From contig JADKDU010000001.1 of the NCBI GenBank assembly GCA_016714495.1, positions 248,001 through 312,000 on the forward strand: a stretch of 64,000 nucleotides of DNA. The letters run 5' to 3'. A program made the translations under genes and the position numbers. Position 1 is the first letter of the stretch; every line of letters begins with the position of its first letter. The notes under the pieces were generated by a model. The model was not told the origin of the DNA and ran no database searches. It was given only the letters and a program-made list of their open reading frames with translations. The stretch is from Hyphomonadaceae bacterium (lineage in GTDB: Bacteria > Pseudomonadota > Alphaproteobacteria > Caulobacterales > Hyphomonadaceae). Of the stretch, positions 45,526 through 52,949 are shown one piece after another.

Positions 45526-45560
45526 AAAAGGCCCGCCCCGGACATCCCGGAGCGGGCCTT
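45526..45560 (-). terminator. Terminator for the minus-strand TonB-C protein
   Basis: A GC-rich stem (AAGGCCCGC… paired with …GCGGGCCTT, one internal mismatch) with a four-base loop. On the minus strand it is followed by TTTTC, placing it 25 bases after the stop of the TonB-C gene; it can also act on the plus strand. Confidence 0.7.
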
Positions 45561-45584
45561 GTCTGTCAGGCTGTAACCGTTCTC

Positions 45585-46229
45585 TTAGTTCGGCGGTGCA
45601 AAACTCATCGGGATCGTCAGGTTCGGCCACTCGACCGGCTGACCACCCTTGAGGCCGGGCTGGAATGTCATCTTCTTGACCGCCTCGGTAATCCGCGAGT
45701 TGACGTCAGACGGCGTGCAGTTCGGGCTGATGTTCTTGGGTTTGCCGTCCGCGCCGACCGTGAGAGTTACGTTGCATTTGGCGCCATTGCGCGCCCGGCT
45801 AAGCGCCGCAGAGACGGCAGCCGGCTCGATGTCCTTCACGACGACCGGCGCTTTTTCACCGCGCGGGTCGGCGGCGGCGGAGCTAGTCGCGCCGAATTTG
45901 AAGATCTGTTTCTGCGGATAGGAGTCGAAGAACTCGCCGCCCGTGATTTCGGAATCCCACACCCCGGTCTCGATGAAGCGAACGGCATAGGGATCCATTC
46001 CAGGGATCGTGCATTGCGGCTTGATGTCCTTCGGCTTGCCGTCGACGCCGACGATATAGGTGATGGTGCATTCACCGCTTTGTTTCACGGCGGCGATGCC
46101 CTCCTTGATGGGCGCATCGCTGAACGGCGTCGTCTGTTTCAGCGGGCGATCGGGCAGGTCGGTTTTCTGCGCAAAAGCCGGTCCAGCGACGGCCGCAGCG
46201 AGCGCAGCCACAAAAATCCATTTCAGCAC
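45585..46229 (-). CDS. Soluble periplasmic protein with two TonB-C-like repeats
   Basis: A 214-residue exported protein starting at GTG 46229, with GGGAGG upstream. The signal peptide (MLKWIFVAALAAAVAGPAFA) is cleavable, so there is no membrane anchor as in true TonB. Two homologous units follow: 'CTITYIVGVDGKPKDIKPQC' near residue 55 and 'CNVTLTVGADGKPKNISPNC' near residue 155, each resembling the C-terminal domain of TonB and each with a cysteine pair that probably forms a disulphide. The end 'MTFQPGLKGGQPVEW' is TonB-C-like. It may modulate TonB-receptor interaction, possibly for the convergent receptor; this is inferred. Confidence 0.75.
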   Translation of the reverse strand: MLKWIFVAALAAAVAGPAFAQKTDLPDRPLKQTTPFSDAPIKEGIAAVKQSGECTITYIVGVDGKPKDIKPQCTIPGMDPYAVRFIETGVWDSEITGGEFFDSYPQKQIFKFGATSSAAADPRGEKAPVVVKDIEPAAVSAALSRARNGAKCNVTLTVGADGKPKNISPNCTPSDVNSRITEAVKKMTFQPGLKGGQPVEWPNLTIPMSFAPPN

Positions 46230-46513
46230 GTAAAAACCTCCCGAAATGCCGGCGCCATCCAGGCGGTCAGCCGCTTGTTGTTTCGCGCCACTATACTCCG
46301 CCCTCAAGAGCTCCGAAGGGAAAAAGGCGCCCTTGTCTGCATAATTGGGGGCAAATTACCGCTCACGCCGATGTGAGCGGCGTATGTCTCATGCGTAAAC
46401 GTCACACCAATCCGCTTCTTCACTCTCTCTTGTGCATGTGCGAATAGCGAGTTCTCGCGCACGGGGGTGGGCGTGCTAGCGTCCGCGGATTCACAGTATA
46501 GGCGTCACACTTT

Positions 46514-47392
46514 ATGACCGTCATTCGCACCATCGGCGTTATCGGCGCTGGACAGATGGGTAACGGCATTGCGCACGTCTGCGCCCTGGCCGGTTTCGAC
46601 GTCGTGCTGAACGACGTTTCCCCCGAACGGCTCGAAGCCGGGATCAAGACCATCCAGCGCAACATGGACCGCCAGGTTCATCGCAGCATGATCAGCACCG
46701 AACAGCGCGACGCCGGCATGAGGCGCATCCGTCCCGTAACCAGCCTCAAGGAGTTCGGCGATGTCGAATTCGCGATCGAGGCCGCCACTGAAAAGGAAGC
46801 CGTCAAGCGCGCGATCTTCGACGAGGTATGCGCCAACATTCCCAAGACGGCGATGCTCGCGACCAACACCTCCTCCATCTCGATCACCCGCCTCGGCACG
46901 GCGACCGACCGCCCCGAACGATTCATCGGCCTCCACTTCATGAACCCTGTGCCGCTGATGCAGCTCGTCGAAGTCATCCGCGGCCTCGCCACCGACCAGC
47001 AGACCTATGACGCCGCCGTCCATATCGTCGAACGGCTCGGCAAGCACGTCACCAACGCCGAGGACTTCCCCGCCTTCATCGTCAACCGCGTCCTGATGCC
47101 GATGATCAACGAGGCGGTCTACACGCTGTACGAAGGCGTCGGCACGGTGGAATCGATCGACACCGCCATGAAGCTCGGCGCCAACCATCCGATGGGCCCG
47201 CTCGAACTGGCCGACTTCATCGGCCTCGATACCTGCCTCTCCATCATGCAGGTCCTGCACGATGGTCTCGCGGACACGAAATACCGCCCCTGCCCGCTGT
47301 TGGTGAAATATGTCGAAGCCGGCTGGGTCGGTAAAAAAGCCGGTCGCGGCTTCTACGACTATCGCGGCGAGAAACCGGTCCCCACGCGCTGA
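46514..47392 (+). CDS. 3-hydroxyacyl-CoA (3-hydroxybutyryl-CoA) dehydrogenase
   Basis: A 292-residue NAD-dependent dehydrogenase that oxidises L-3-hydroxyacyl-CoA to 3-ketoacyl-CoA (or the reverse), in beta-oxidation or butanoate metabolism. The Rossmann motif 'GVIGAGQMGNGIAHV' is at the N-terminus; the catalytic region has 'NTSSISITRLG', 'GLHFMNPVPLMQLVEVI' and 'FIVNRVLMPMINEAV', and the C-terminal domain ends 'GRGFYDYRG'. It is a stand-alone enzyme, not a fused FadB. The SDR gene follows after 36 bases on the same strand. Confidence 0.94.
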   Translation: MTVIRTIGVIGAGQMGNGIAHVCALAGFDVVLNDVSPERLEAGIKTIQRNMDRQVHRSMISTEQRDAGMRRIRPVTSLKEFGDVEFAIEAATEKEAVKRAIFDEVCANIPKTAMLATNTSSISITRLGTATDRPERFIGLHFMNPVPLMQLVEVIRGLATDQQTYDAAVHIVERLGKHVTNAEDFPAFIVNRVLMPMINEAVYTLYEGVGTVESIDTAMKLGANHPMGPLELADFIGLDTCLSIMQVLHDGLADTKYRPCPLLVKYVEAGWVGKKAGRGFYDYRGEKPVPTR

Positions 47393-47428
47393 TACGGGAA
47401 GGCCCGGCGCAGACCGGGAAGCTGGACG

Positions 47429-48114
47429 ATGGCTGTTGCACTGATCACCGGCGCAAATCGCGGCATCGGCCTCGCCCTCGTGAAGGCCTACGCCAATCGT
47501 CGCGACAAGGTCTTCGCAACCATACGCGCCACATCTGACCGCACCGAACTCGACGCCTTCGCGCAGACCCGCCCGAAATGGGTGGAGGTCTTGGAGATGG
47601 ATGTCTCCGATCCCGCCGAAATCGGCCGTGTCCGTCGCAAGCTTGAAGCCGAACCGATCGACATCCTGATCAATAATGCCGGCGTCAGCGGACCAGACCG
47701 TCAGTCCGCCACTGACATGGATTTCGACGGCCTCACCGAAACGCTCGGCATCAACACCATCGCGCCCCTGCGCGTCGCCAACGCCTTCCTGCCGAACGTG
47801 CAAGCCGCCAAGGGCAAGATCATCACACTCTCCAGCCAGATGGGCGCGACCGGCGCCTCGTCCGACAGCCTCGCCTACCGCGTCTCGAAACAGGCGGTGA
47901 ACCGACTGATGCGCGCGCTCGCGACCGACCTGAAGCCGCAGGGGATTCCCGTCCTCATTGTCCACCCCGGTTGGGTGAAGACCGAAATGGGGGCGAAGGC
48001 GCACAGCTCACGCCCGAAGAAAGCGCAGCCCAACTTCTCAAGCTGATCGACAAGTTCGACATCGCATCGACCGGCCGCTTCCTTGCGTGGAACGGCAAGG
48101 AACTGGCGTGGTAG
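47429..48114 (+). pseudogene. Short-chain dehydrogenase/reductase, frameshifted near C-terminus
   Basis: An SDR-family oxidoreductase similar to the C-factor/SniffeR-like group. The NAD(P) motif 'TGANRGIGLALVKAY', 'DILINNAGVSGPD' and active-site 'YRVSKQAVNRLMRAL' are intact. The frame ends prematurely at 48046; the family C-terminus (GEGAQLTPEESAAQLLKLID…) continues one frame over to TAG 48112-48114. The break is the run GGGGG 47989-47993: one more G gives 'TEMGGEGAQLTPEES', the usual family ending, and 228 residues. The start of the next gene overlaps the corrected stop, which supports the corrected reading. Confidence 0.85.
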
Positions 48115-48809
48115 GCCCGGCCCCGCCGCCGAGCAGCTCGACATGGCAAGCCGGCCTCTATTGGCTTTACGTCGCCCTCCTGGCGATGGTGTCGATCTTC
48201 TGGCTGGCCATCGCCTCGCCGATCATCCGGCCGACGCTTCCGTCGAACCCGCAGAACATCTTCTTCTGCATCTTCGCCGGCATCGCGATCGCGGACGCGG
48301 CCGCCCACGCAATTAGCGACATCGCCGGCATCTGGAAGCCGCATGACCTCGGTCTCGCCCAGGCCCCACGCCGCAAGTTCAGCGCCCGCAAGCTTTTTCT
48401 TGACGATGTGCGCCGCCTGCTAACGCACCTGACGGCGGTGCCGATTATTGCGATGATGTCTTATTCCTACCAGCTTCTCTCGCACGCGATCGAAGCGAAG
48501 CTGTTCGGACCAGAAGCCGCTCAGGGCGTGCCCTTCTGGAATTTCGTCTCGCAGAGCATCATGGGCGGCACCGACGTGTTCGGCTTCTTCCTCAGCCAGG
48601 ACACCAAGTCAGCGATCCAGCAGGACTTCCATCTCGTCGAACTGCAACCAAAATCCTTCGAGGCGGGCGCAATCCTCGCCGGCCTTAAGCTCTACGGCCT
48701 CCTGATCTCCGTCTCCGCCCTCCGCGTCCTCGGCGCGCCGGTCGTCATCCTGCGCACATGGCTGACCAGCCGAAAGAAGCCAAAGAAAACGAAGAAGGCC
48801 GCGAGGTAG
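48108..48809 (+). CDS. Polytopic membrane protein of unknown function
   Basis: A 233-residue inner-membrane protein from GTG 48108, overlapping the corrected stop of the SDR gene. About four hydrophobic helices are visible: 'LYWLYVALLAMVSIFWLAI', 'FCIFAGIAIADAAAHAI', 'AVPIIAMMSYSYQLL' and 'AGLKLYGLLISVSALRVLG'. The C-terminus is strongly basic (SRKKPKKTKKAAR). I do not recognise a family. Translational overlap with the SDR suggests a shared transcript, perhaps with the upstream dehydrogenase too. Confidence 0.65.
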   Translation: MVGPAPPPSSSTWQAGLYWLYVALLAMVSIFWLAIASPIIRPTLPSNPQNIFFCIFAGIAIADAAAHAISDIAGIWKPHDLGLAQAPRRKFSARKLFLDDVRRLLTHLTAVPIIAMMSYSYQLLSHAIEAKLFGPEAAQGVPFWNFVSQSIMGGTDVFGFFLSQDTKSAIQQDFHLVELQPKSFEAGAILAGLKLYGLLISVSALRVLGAPVVILRTWLTSRKKPKKTKKAAR

Positions 48810-48816
48810 CGCCTGC

Positions 48817-48850
48817 AAAAAACAGAAGAGCCGACCCAACGGGCCGGCTC
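48817..48850 (-). terminator. Rho-independent terminator (minus strand)
   Basis: Stem GAGCCGACCC with GGGCCGGCTC (one mismatch), AAC loop. On the minus strand it is followed by TTCTGTTTTTT, ending the paralogue B gene 26 bases after its stop; it may also act on the plus-strand transcript. Confidence 0.75.
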
Positions 48851-48875
48851 CTTCAATCTCGAAGAAAAGCGGTGA

Positions 48876-50006
48876 TTAGTACTTCTTGCCAGCAGCCTTG
48901 GCCTCTTCCACGCGCGCGCCCGACAGGATGCCGTGCAGCGCGTAATTGCCTTCGTGGCATGCGTATTCGTACAAGCGCTGCGTCTCGAGCGGGTGGAACT
49001 CGTACTCGCCGCCCCACGGCGCATCCCACATCGTCGGATCGTCGACGGTGAAGGAATAGTACAGCCGGTCATCCGCAACGCGCTTGAACTTCTCGGTGAC
49101 CTTCAGATCCTTCCACGACCCCATGAACTGCTGGGTCTGCGGAATGTTGGTCGTCTCGACGACCAGCGTGTCGCCTTCCCACCAGCCGATCGAGTCGCCG
49201 AAATACGGGCGCACATTGTCCGTGCGGTGCTTGGAATTGAGACGGACGATACGCGCGTCATGGTTCATCTCGACATTGATCATCACCGCGTCCGGCGTCT
49301 GCACGAAAAGATAGTTGTTGTTGTAAAACCCGTTCGCGAACATCGGCGGGCCGCCATTGCGGCCGAACGAGACGATGCAGCGCTCGCCTGCCGAACGCGA
49401 TTCCATGTTCTCGAAGGCGCCGCCTTTCTTTGTGGGGCTCTCACCCAGCAGCGCGATATAGCTTGGCGCTTCTGCGGCCGGCGTCGGCGCGTTGGCCTTC
49501 TTGGCGGGCGGCGATCCGGTGGCTGTGGTGATCAGCGACGTGCGCGGTTCTCCGTTGACGCGCATCACATGGTTGCCCGGATCAAGCCAGCCGCGGTCAT
49601 AGCCGCCAACTGCGCCGCCGGCCGCCTTGAACTCAGGACGCTCGACAGTCTTCTTGGCGACAAAATCCGCCGGCGCGTTCGGATCGGTCGGCTGGTTGCC
49701 CTCCTCGATCTCGGTGACGACATCGCCTTCGAGCTTGGCGACGTCCTGCTCGGAGAAGGCGGCCTTGTCCTTGTATGCGGCCGCGCGGGTCAGCGGCGTC
49801 AGCGATGCGTTCGACCAGACGCCCATCAGGTCCGGCGCGCCCCAGGCGGTGCGCGGCGCCGTGTAGGCGGGATAGGGCTTGCTCGGATCGTACTTGGCGG
49901 CGGCCGGCGCAGGCGAAATCGCGGGCGCCTTCTGTGCGAATGCCGGGCCGGCTGCGATCAACGCAGACAAGGCCAGACCAAGTGAAAGGATGTGCGCATG
50001 GCGCAT
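48876..50006 (-). CDS. Secreted protein of unknown family, paralogue B
   Basis: A 376-residue exported protein from ATG 50006 (MRHAHILSLGLALSAL), signal peptide ending 'GPAFAQ'. It shares the motif order of the protein at 24162-25196: 'WGAPDLMGVWSN', 'RCIVSFGRNGGPP', 'NGFYNNNYLFVQTPDAVMI', 'EMNHDARIVRL', 'SIGWWEGDTLVVET' and 'YACHEGNYALHGILSGAR'. It has extra Pro/Ala-rich segments, one after the signal peptide and one near residue 175. Neither copy has a known function. The conserved His/Cys and repeated presence suggest a distinct periplasmic family worth defining. Confidence 0.8.
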   Translation of the reverse strand: MRHAHILSLGLALSALIAAGPAFAQKAPAISPAPAAAKYDPSKPYPAYTAPRTAWGAPDLMGVWSNASLTPLTRAAAYKDKAAFSEQDVAKLEGDVVTEIEEGNQPTDPNAPADFVAKKTVERPEFKAAGGAVGGYDRGWLDPGNHVMRVNGEPRTSLITTATGSPPAKKANAPTPAAEAPSYIALLGESPTKKGGAFENMESRSAGERCIVSFGRNGGPPMFANGFYNNNYLFVQTPDAVMINVEMNHDARIVRLNSKHRTDNVRPYFGDSIGWWEGDTLVVETTNIPQTQQFMGSWKDLKVTEKFKRVADDRLYYSFTVDDPTMWDAPWGGEYEFHPLETQRLYEYACHEGNYALHGILSGARVEEAKAAGKKY

Positions 50007-50160
50007 GGGAGGAGGCTCCGGAATTTTCGCCGCTGTGTCACGGCTTCTGACCTCCACGCCTACTCCCGATCGCGCCCTTAGACAATGTCAAGGCACTGTA
50101 AAGCAGCTTGGCGCGTCGTCACAAAAACAGGGCCAATTCTCTCGAAACCGCTATCCCGCG

Positions 50161-50916
50161 TCAGTTCACCGCGCGCATGGCTGCGCTCAGCGTCACCCCG
50201 ATTTCGGCGTTGAGCACGAGGTTCGCGACATCATCCAGCGGAGTTTCGTCCCGGTTGAGAATAACCAGCCGCGCTCCGTTCTGCTTCGCCTTCGCCGGAA
50301 AATGCGCCGCTGGCGTCACCACCAGCGACGATCCGAGCACGAGGAACAGGTCACATCGCCGCGTTTCCTCCTCAGCGCGCACCATCGGCCCTTCGGGCAT
50401 CTGCTGGCCGAACGAGATGGTCGCCGTCTTCACCAACTCGCCGCACGCCACGCACACCGGAATCTCGCCGCAATCGATAAACACCGGCCGCAGCTGCTCC
50501 AGCTCATGCCGCAGCCCGCACGAGAGACAGGTCGCATAGCTCGCATTGCCATGCAGCTCGATCACCTGGCCCTCCGGCACGCCCGACGCCTGATGCAGGT
50601 TGTCGACATTCTGCGTGATCACAGCAGACGCCTTCCCGCTCGCGACCAGTCGCGCAATGGCGTGGTGCCCAGCGTTCGGCTCCTTGCCGACCCAGCCCGC
50701 GGCGCCGGAAAACACGCGCGTCCACGCCTCGCGCCGCTTCGCTTCCGAGCCAACGAACTCCTGGAAGTAGATCGGCTTCATCCGCGACCACACGCCGCCC
50801 GGAGAGCGGAAATCGGGAATGCCCGACTCCGTCGATACTCCTGCGCCCGTGAACACCACGATGCGCGACGCGCGCCGCAATTCTTCGCCAAGTTCGTCTG
50901 CCGCCGGTCGTGACAT
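50161..50916 (-). CDS. cobB: Sir2-family NAD-dependent protein deacylase
   Basis: A sirtuin that removes acyl groups from lysine using NAD+, yielding nicotinamide and O-acyl-ADP-ribose. The 251-residue protein has 'VFTGAGVSTESGIPDFRSPGG', 'ITQNVDNLHQASG', the catalytic 'IELHGNA', and a zinc module with two CxxC pairs (CLSC, CVAC). Start ATG 50916 (MSRPAADEL) fits the family better than 50967. In bacteria it often activates acetyl-CoA synthetase. It is separated by about 150 bases from paralogue B on the same strand. Confidence 0.93.
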   Translation of the reverse strand: MSRPAADELGEELRRASRIVVFTGAGVSTESGIPDFRSPGGVWSRMKPIYFQEFVGSEAKRREAWTRVFSGAAGWVGKEPNAGHHAIARLVASGKASAVITQNVDNLHQASGVPEGQVIELHGNASYATCLSCGLRHELEQLRPVFIDCGEIPVCVACGELVKTATISFGQQMPEGPMVRAEEETRRCDLFLVLGSSLVVTPAAHFPAKAKQNGARLVILNRDETPLDDVANLVLNAEIGVTLSAAMRAVN

Positions 50917-51185
50917 CACGCGAGCATGCGTGAAACCAGCAGCGAGACAAGCCAGCGCTTCACCCATTCATCGATGCCCGGCGCGCGCCCGTCGAGAAGC
51001 GAATTCCTGGGCGCCGCTGGCGCGCCATATGGCGCCGTCGCCATGCGGCCGCTCGAATTCGTATGAAATTCAACGGGCGCCAAAAACGGTCCACTGGCAC
51101 GGCATTTCCGATTCGCTTTTTAGAAGATGCCGGTTGTAGGATTAATCCACAGGGCGAATGCCCGGCGGGTTGGGTGATCGGTGTC

Positions 51186-51422
51186 ATGAGACTTCGCGAC
51201 GTTCTCGATAACGACAGGCTGCTGCTGGTGGTCTGCCACGACTGCAACGGCAAGACGCCGCTCGACCCCGCCTACTTCGCCCTCAGGCTCGGCCTCGACC
51301 ACGCGGTCGAAGATATCGCCCCGGAAATCCATTGCCCGGTCTGCGGATCCGCGGACATCACGCTCGGCGCGCATTCCCCGGTCGAACGCCACGAGATCAA
51401 TGTTCCCGCCGCACGCCCTTGA
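51186..51422 (+). CDS. Small zinc-ribbon-like protein
   Basis: A 78-residue protein (MRLRDVLDN…) with two CxxC pairs, 'CHDCNG' near residue 19 and 'CPVCGS' near residue 55, spaced as in a zinc ribbon. No signal peptide is present, so it is likely cytosolic. ATG 51186 was chosen as the start nearest the conserved core; the frame is open to 51063, and a longer form cannot be excluded. I do not recognise the family. Its end overlaps the possible minus-strand gene below. Confidence 0.6.
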   Translation: MRLRDVLDNDRLLLVVCHDCNGKTPLDPAYFALRLGLDHAVEDIAPEIHCPVCGSADITLGAHSPVERHEINVPAARP

Positions 51423-51507
51423 AGGGCTCGTCGTCCTTCTTTTGATCGCTGCACTGACCAGTCGTCTTATCCCACTTTGTCCACTTGGCGCCTTCGGGTT
51501 TGGACAT
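51397..51507 (-). CDS. Possible very small protein
   Basis: A 36-residue frame (MSKPEGAKWTKWDKTTGQC…) that is Lys/Asp-rich and ends 'PFKGVRREH', unlike typical antisense shadows here, which are Arg/Ala-rich. It overlaps the end of the zinc-ribbon gene by 26 bases. No strong ribosome-binding site is seen; an upstream in-frame start at 51582 is possible. Reported with low confidence. Confidence 0.3.
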   Translation of the reverse strand: MSKPEGAKWTKWDKTTGQCSDQKKDDEPFKGVRREH

Positions 51508-51722
51508 CTGCGAACGGTCCTTCACCGCCCTTGGCGCCGGCCATTTCCAACAGGGGCGTTCGTCGCCGTCTCTCGCCTCCATCTGTCTGGCCGGATCATC
51601 GAATCTGGGACTACGCCCCCTCCTCTAAACCCAACGCAATGCGCAACGAGGTTCGCGCTGGGTCAGCCACGCCCAACGGGCGCCAATTAGGAGCCGAACT
51701 TCGATTTCTGCGTTCATCTTGG

Positions 51723-52151
51723 ATGAGAACAGAAATCCTGCTGGCTGACGAAATGCCTGACATGACCGCCGAACATAGGCGGCGAGCCATTCACGCAGTC
51801 TATGAAGCTTATGAAAACGACGACCGCGATGCGCTTGAACAGGTCATCGCCGAGGATTTCAGTTTCACCAGCCCGTACGACAACGCCATTGACCGGGAGG
51901 AATACTTCCACCGCTGCTGGCCCAACCACAAGACCACCGCATCGACGATGCTGGAGCGTGTCGTCATCGATGGCGATGGCGCGTACATCACATATGTCGG
52001 CACGAACACGTCTGGCCGCTCGTTCCACAATACCGAGTACATGACGTTTCGTAACGGCAAGATTGCAAGCGTCGATGTTTTCTTCGGCCCCGAATATCGC
52101 GATGGCGCGATGCTGCCGGCGGAAATTCGCCATCCGAACCGCCCCAACTGA
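51723..52151 (+). CDS. SnoaL-like (NTF2-fold) protein
   Basis: A 142-residue protein of the SnoaL/NTF2-like fold: 'IHAVYEAYENDDRDALEQVIAEDFSFTSPY' at the start in part (AVYEAYENDDRDAL, EDFSFTSPY), 'YFHRCWPN', 'YITYVGTNTSGRSFHNTEYMTF' in part (TEYMTFRNGKI) and 'VDVFFGPEY'. This cone-shaped fold often serves as a small polyketide cyclase, isomerase or binding protein. Start is ATG 51723 or ATG 51753 (MPDMTAEH). It is alone, upstream of the iorA promoter region. Confidence 0.8.
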   Translation: MRTEILLADEMPDMTAEHRRRAIHAVYEAYENDDRDALEQVIAEDFSFTSPYDNAIDREEYFHRCWPNHKTTASTMLERVVIDGDGAYITYVGTNTSGRSFHNTEYMTFRNGKIASVDVFFGPEYRDGAMLPAEIRHPNRPN

Positions 52152-52460
52152 CGACACACCGCAACAGAACGCTATACTTTCATAACTATAGCGACTATAT
52201 CTCTGCAGGCGCTCAGTTCTGAGAACTGTTCGCAACAATGCGCCTGTTCCGCGTTGTAAGGCGGTTCAATCGCGCAAGCGTGTATCGCCCGGCTTTAAAT
52301 TCCGGCGATGACGCCTCGCGCGCACATTGGCGTTAGCCAACTCCCACGGTATGGATTCTCGCAAGACGCACTTTCTTCGGAGGGTGAAATCAGTCTCGGG
52401 TAGAAAAACTGGGTGGAGGAGCCGGAAGCAATTCCGGAACGGACCCGCGGAGCTCGAAAA
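52152..52460. promoter_or_regulatory. Upstream region of iorAB
   Basis: A 309-base gap before iorA. It contains an AT-rich block at about 52172-52203 (ACTTTCATAACTATAGCG…), the most AT-rich stretch in this area, which is a plausible promoter for the molybdenum hydroxylase genes. No clear operator palindrome is visible. Confidence 0.35.
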
Positions 52461-52946
52461 ATGGCGACATACACAATCACTGTGAACGGGAAGACCGAAA
52501 AGGTCGACGTAGCAGACGGCAATATGCCCCTGCTCTGGGTCCTGAGGGACAAGCTCAATTTGAAGGGCACTAAATTCGGATGCGGCGTTTCCGCGTGCGG
52601 AGCATGCAGCGTCCACCTAGACGGTCAGGTGACGCGCGCCTGCGTGACGCCGATCTCGTCGGTCGGCGCTAAGCAGGTGACGACGATCGAGGCCATCGGC
52701 CAGACGGCCACCGGCCAGGCGGTTCAGAAAGCCTGGCTCGACGTTGACGTCGTTCAATGCGGCTACTGCCAGGCCGGTCAGATCATGTCGGCCACGGCGC
52801 TGATCAACCGGAACCCTAAACCGTCCGACAAAGACATCGATGCGGCGATGCAGGGCAATGCCTGCCGCTGCGGAACTTATGTTCGCATCCGCCAGGCCAT
52901 CAAGACGGCCGCTGGCGTTGCAACTACTGACACGCGGGAGGTCTGA
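52461..52946 (+). CDS. iorA: Molybdenum hydroxylase [2Fe-2S] subunit (isoquinoline 1-oxidoreductase alpha-like)
   Basis: The small iron-sulphur subunit of a xanthine-oxidase-family hydroxylase. The 161-residue protein has the plant-type ferredoxin cluster 'GVSACGACSVHLDG' and the second [2Fe-2S] domain with 'CGYCQAGQIM' and 'NACRCGTY'. It passes electrons from the molybdopterin subunit encoded immediately downstream (three-base gap). No FAD subunit is present, as in IorAB and membrane aldehyde oxidases, which usually hand electrons to a c-type cytochrome. Confidence 0.9.
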   Translation: MATYTITVNGKTEKVDVADGNMPLLWVLRDKLNLKGTKFGCGVSACGACSVHLDGQVTRACVTPISSVGAKQVTTIEAIGQTATGQAVQKAWLDVDVVQCGYCQAGQIMSATALINRNPKPSDKDIDAAMQGNACRCGTYVRIRQAIKTAAGVATTDTREV

Positions 52947-52949
52947 TCC

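Noticed and set aside
46505..48004. A 499-residue minus-strand frame opposite the 3-hydroxyacyl-CoA dehydrogenase and SDR genes
   Set aside because: It spans two recognised genes on the other strand and has low-complexity Asp/Arg/His-rich composition, so it is a shadow frame.
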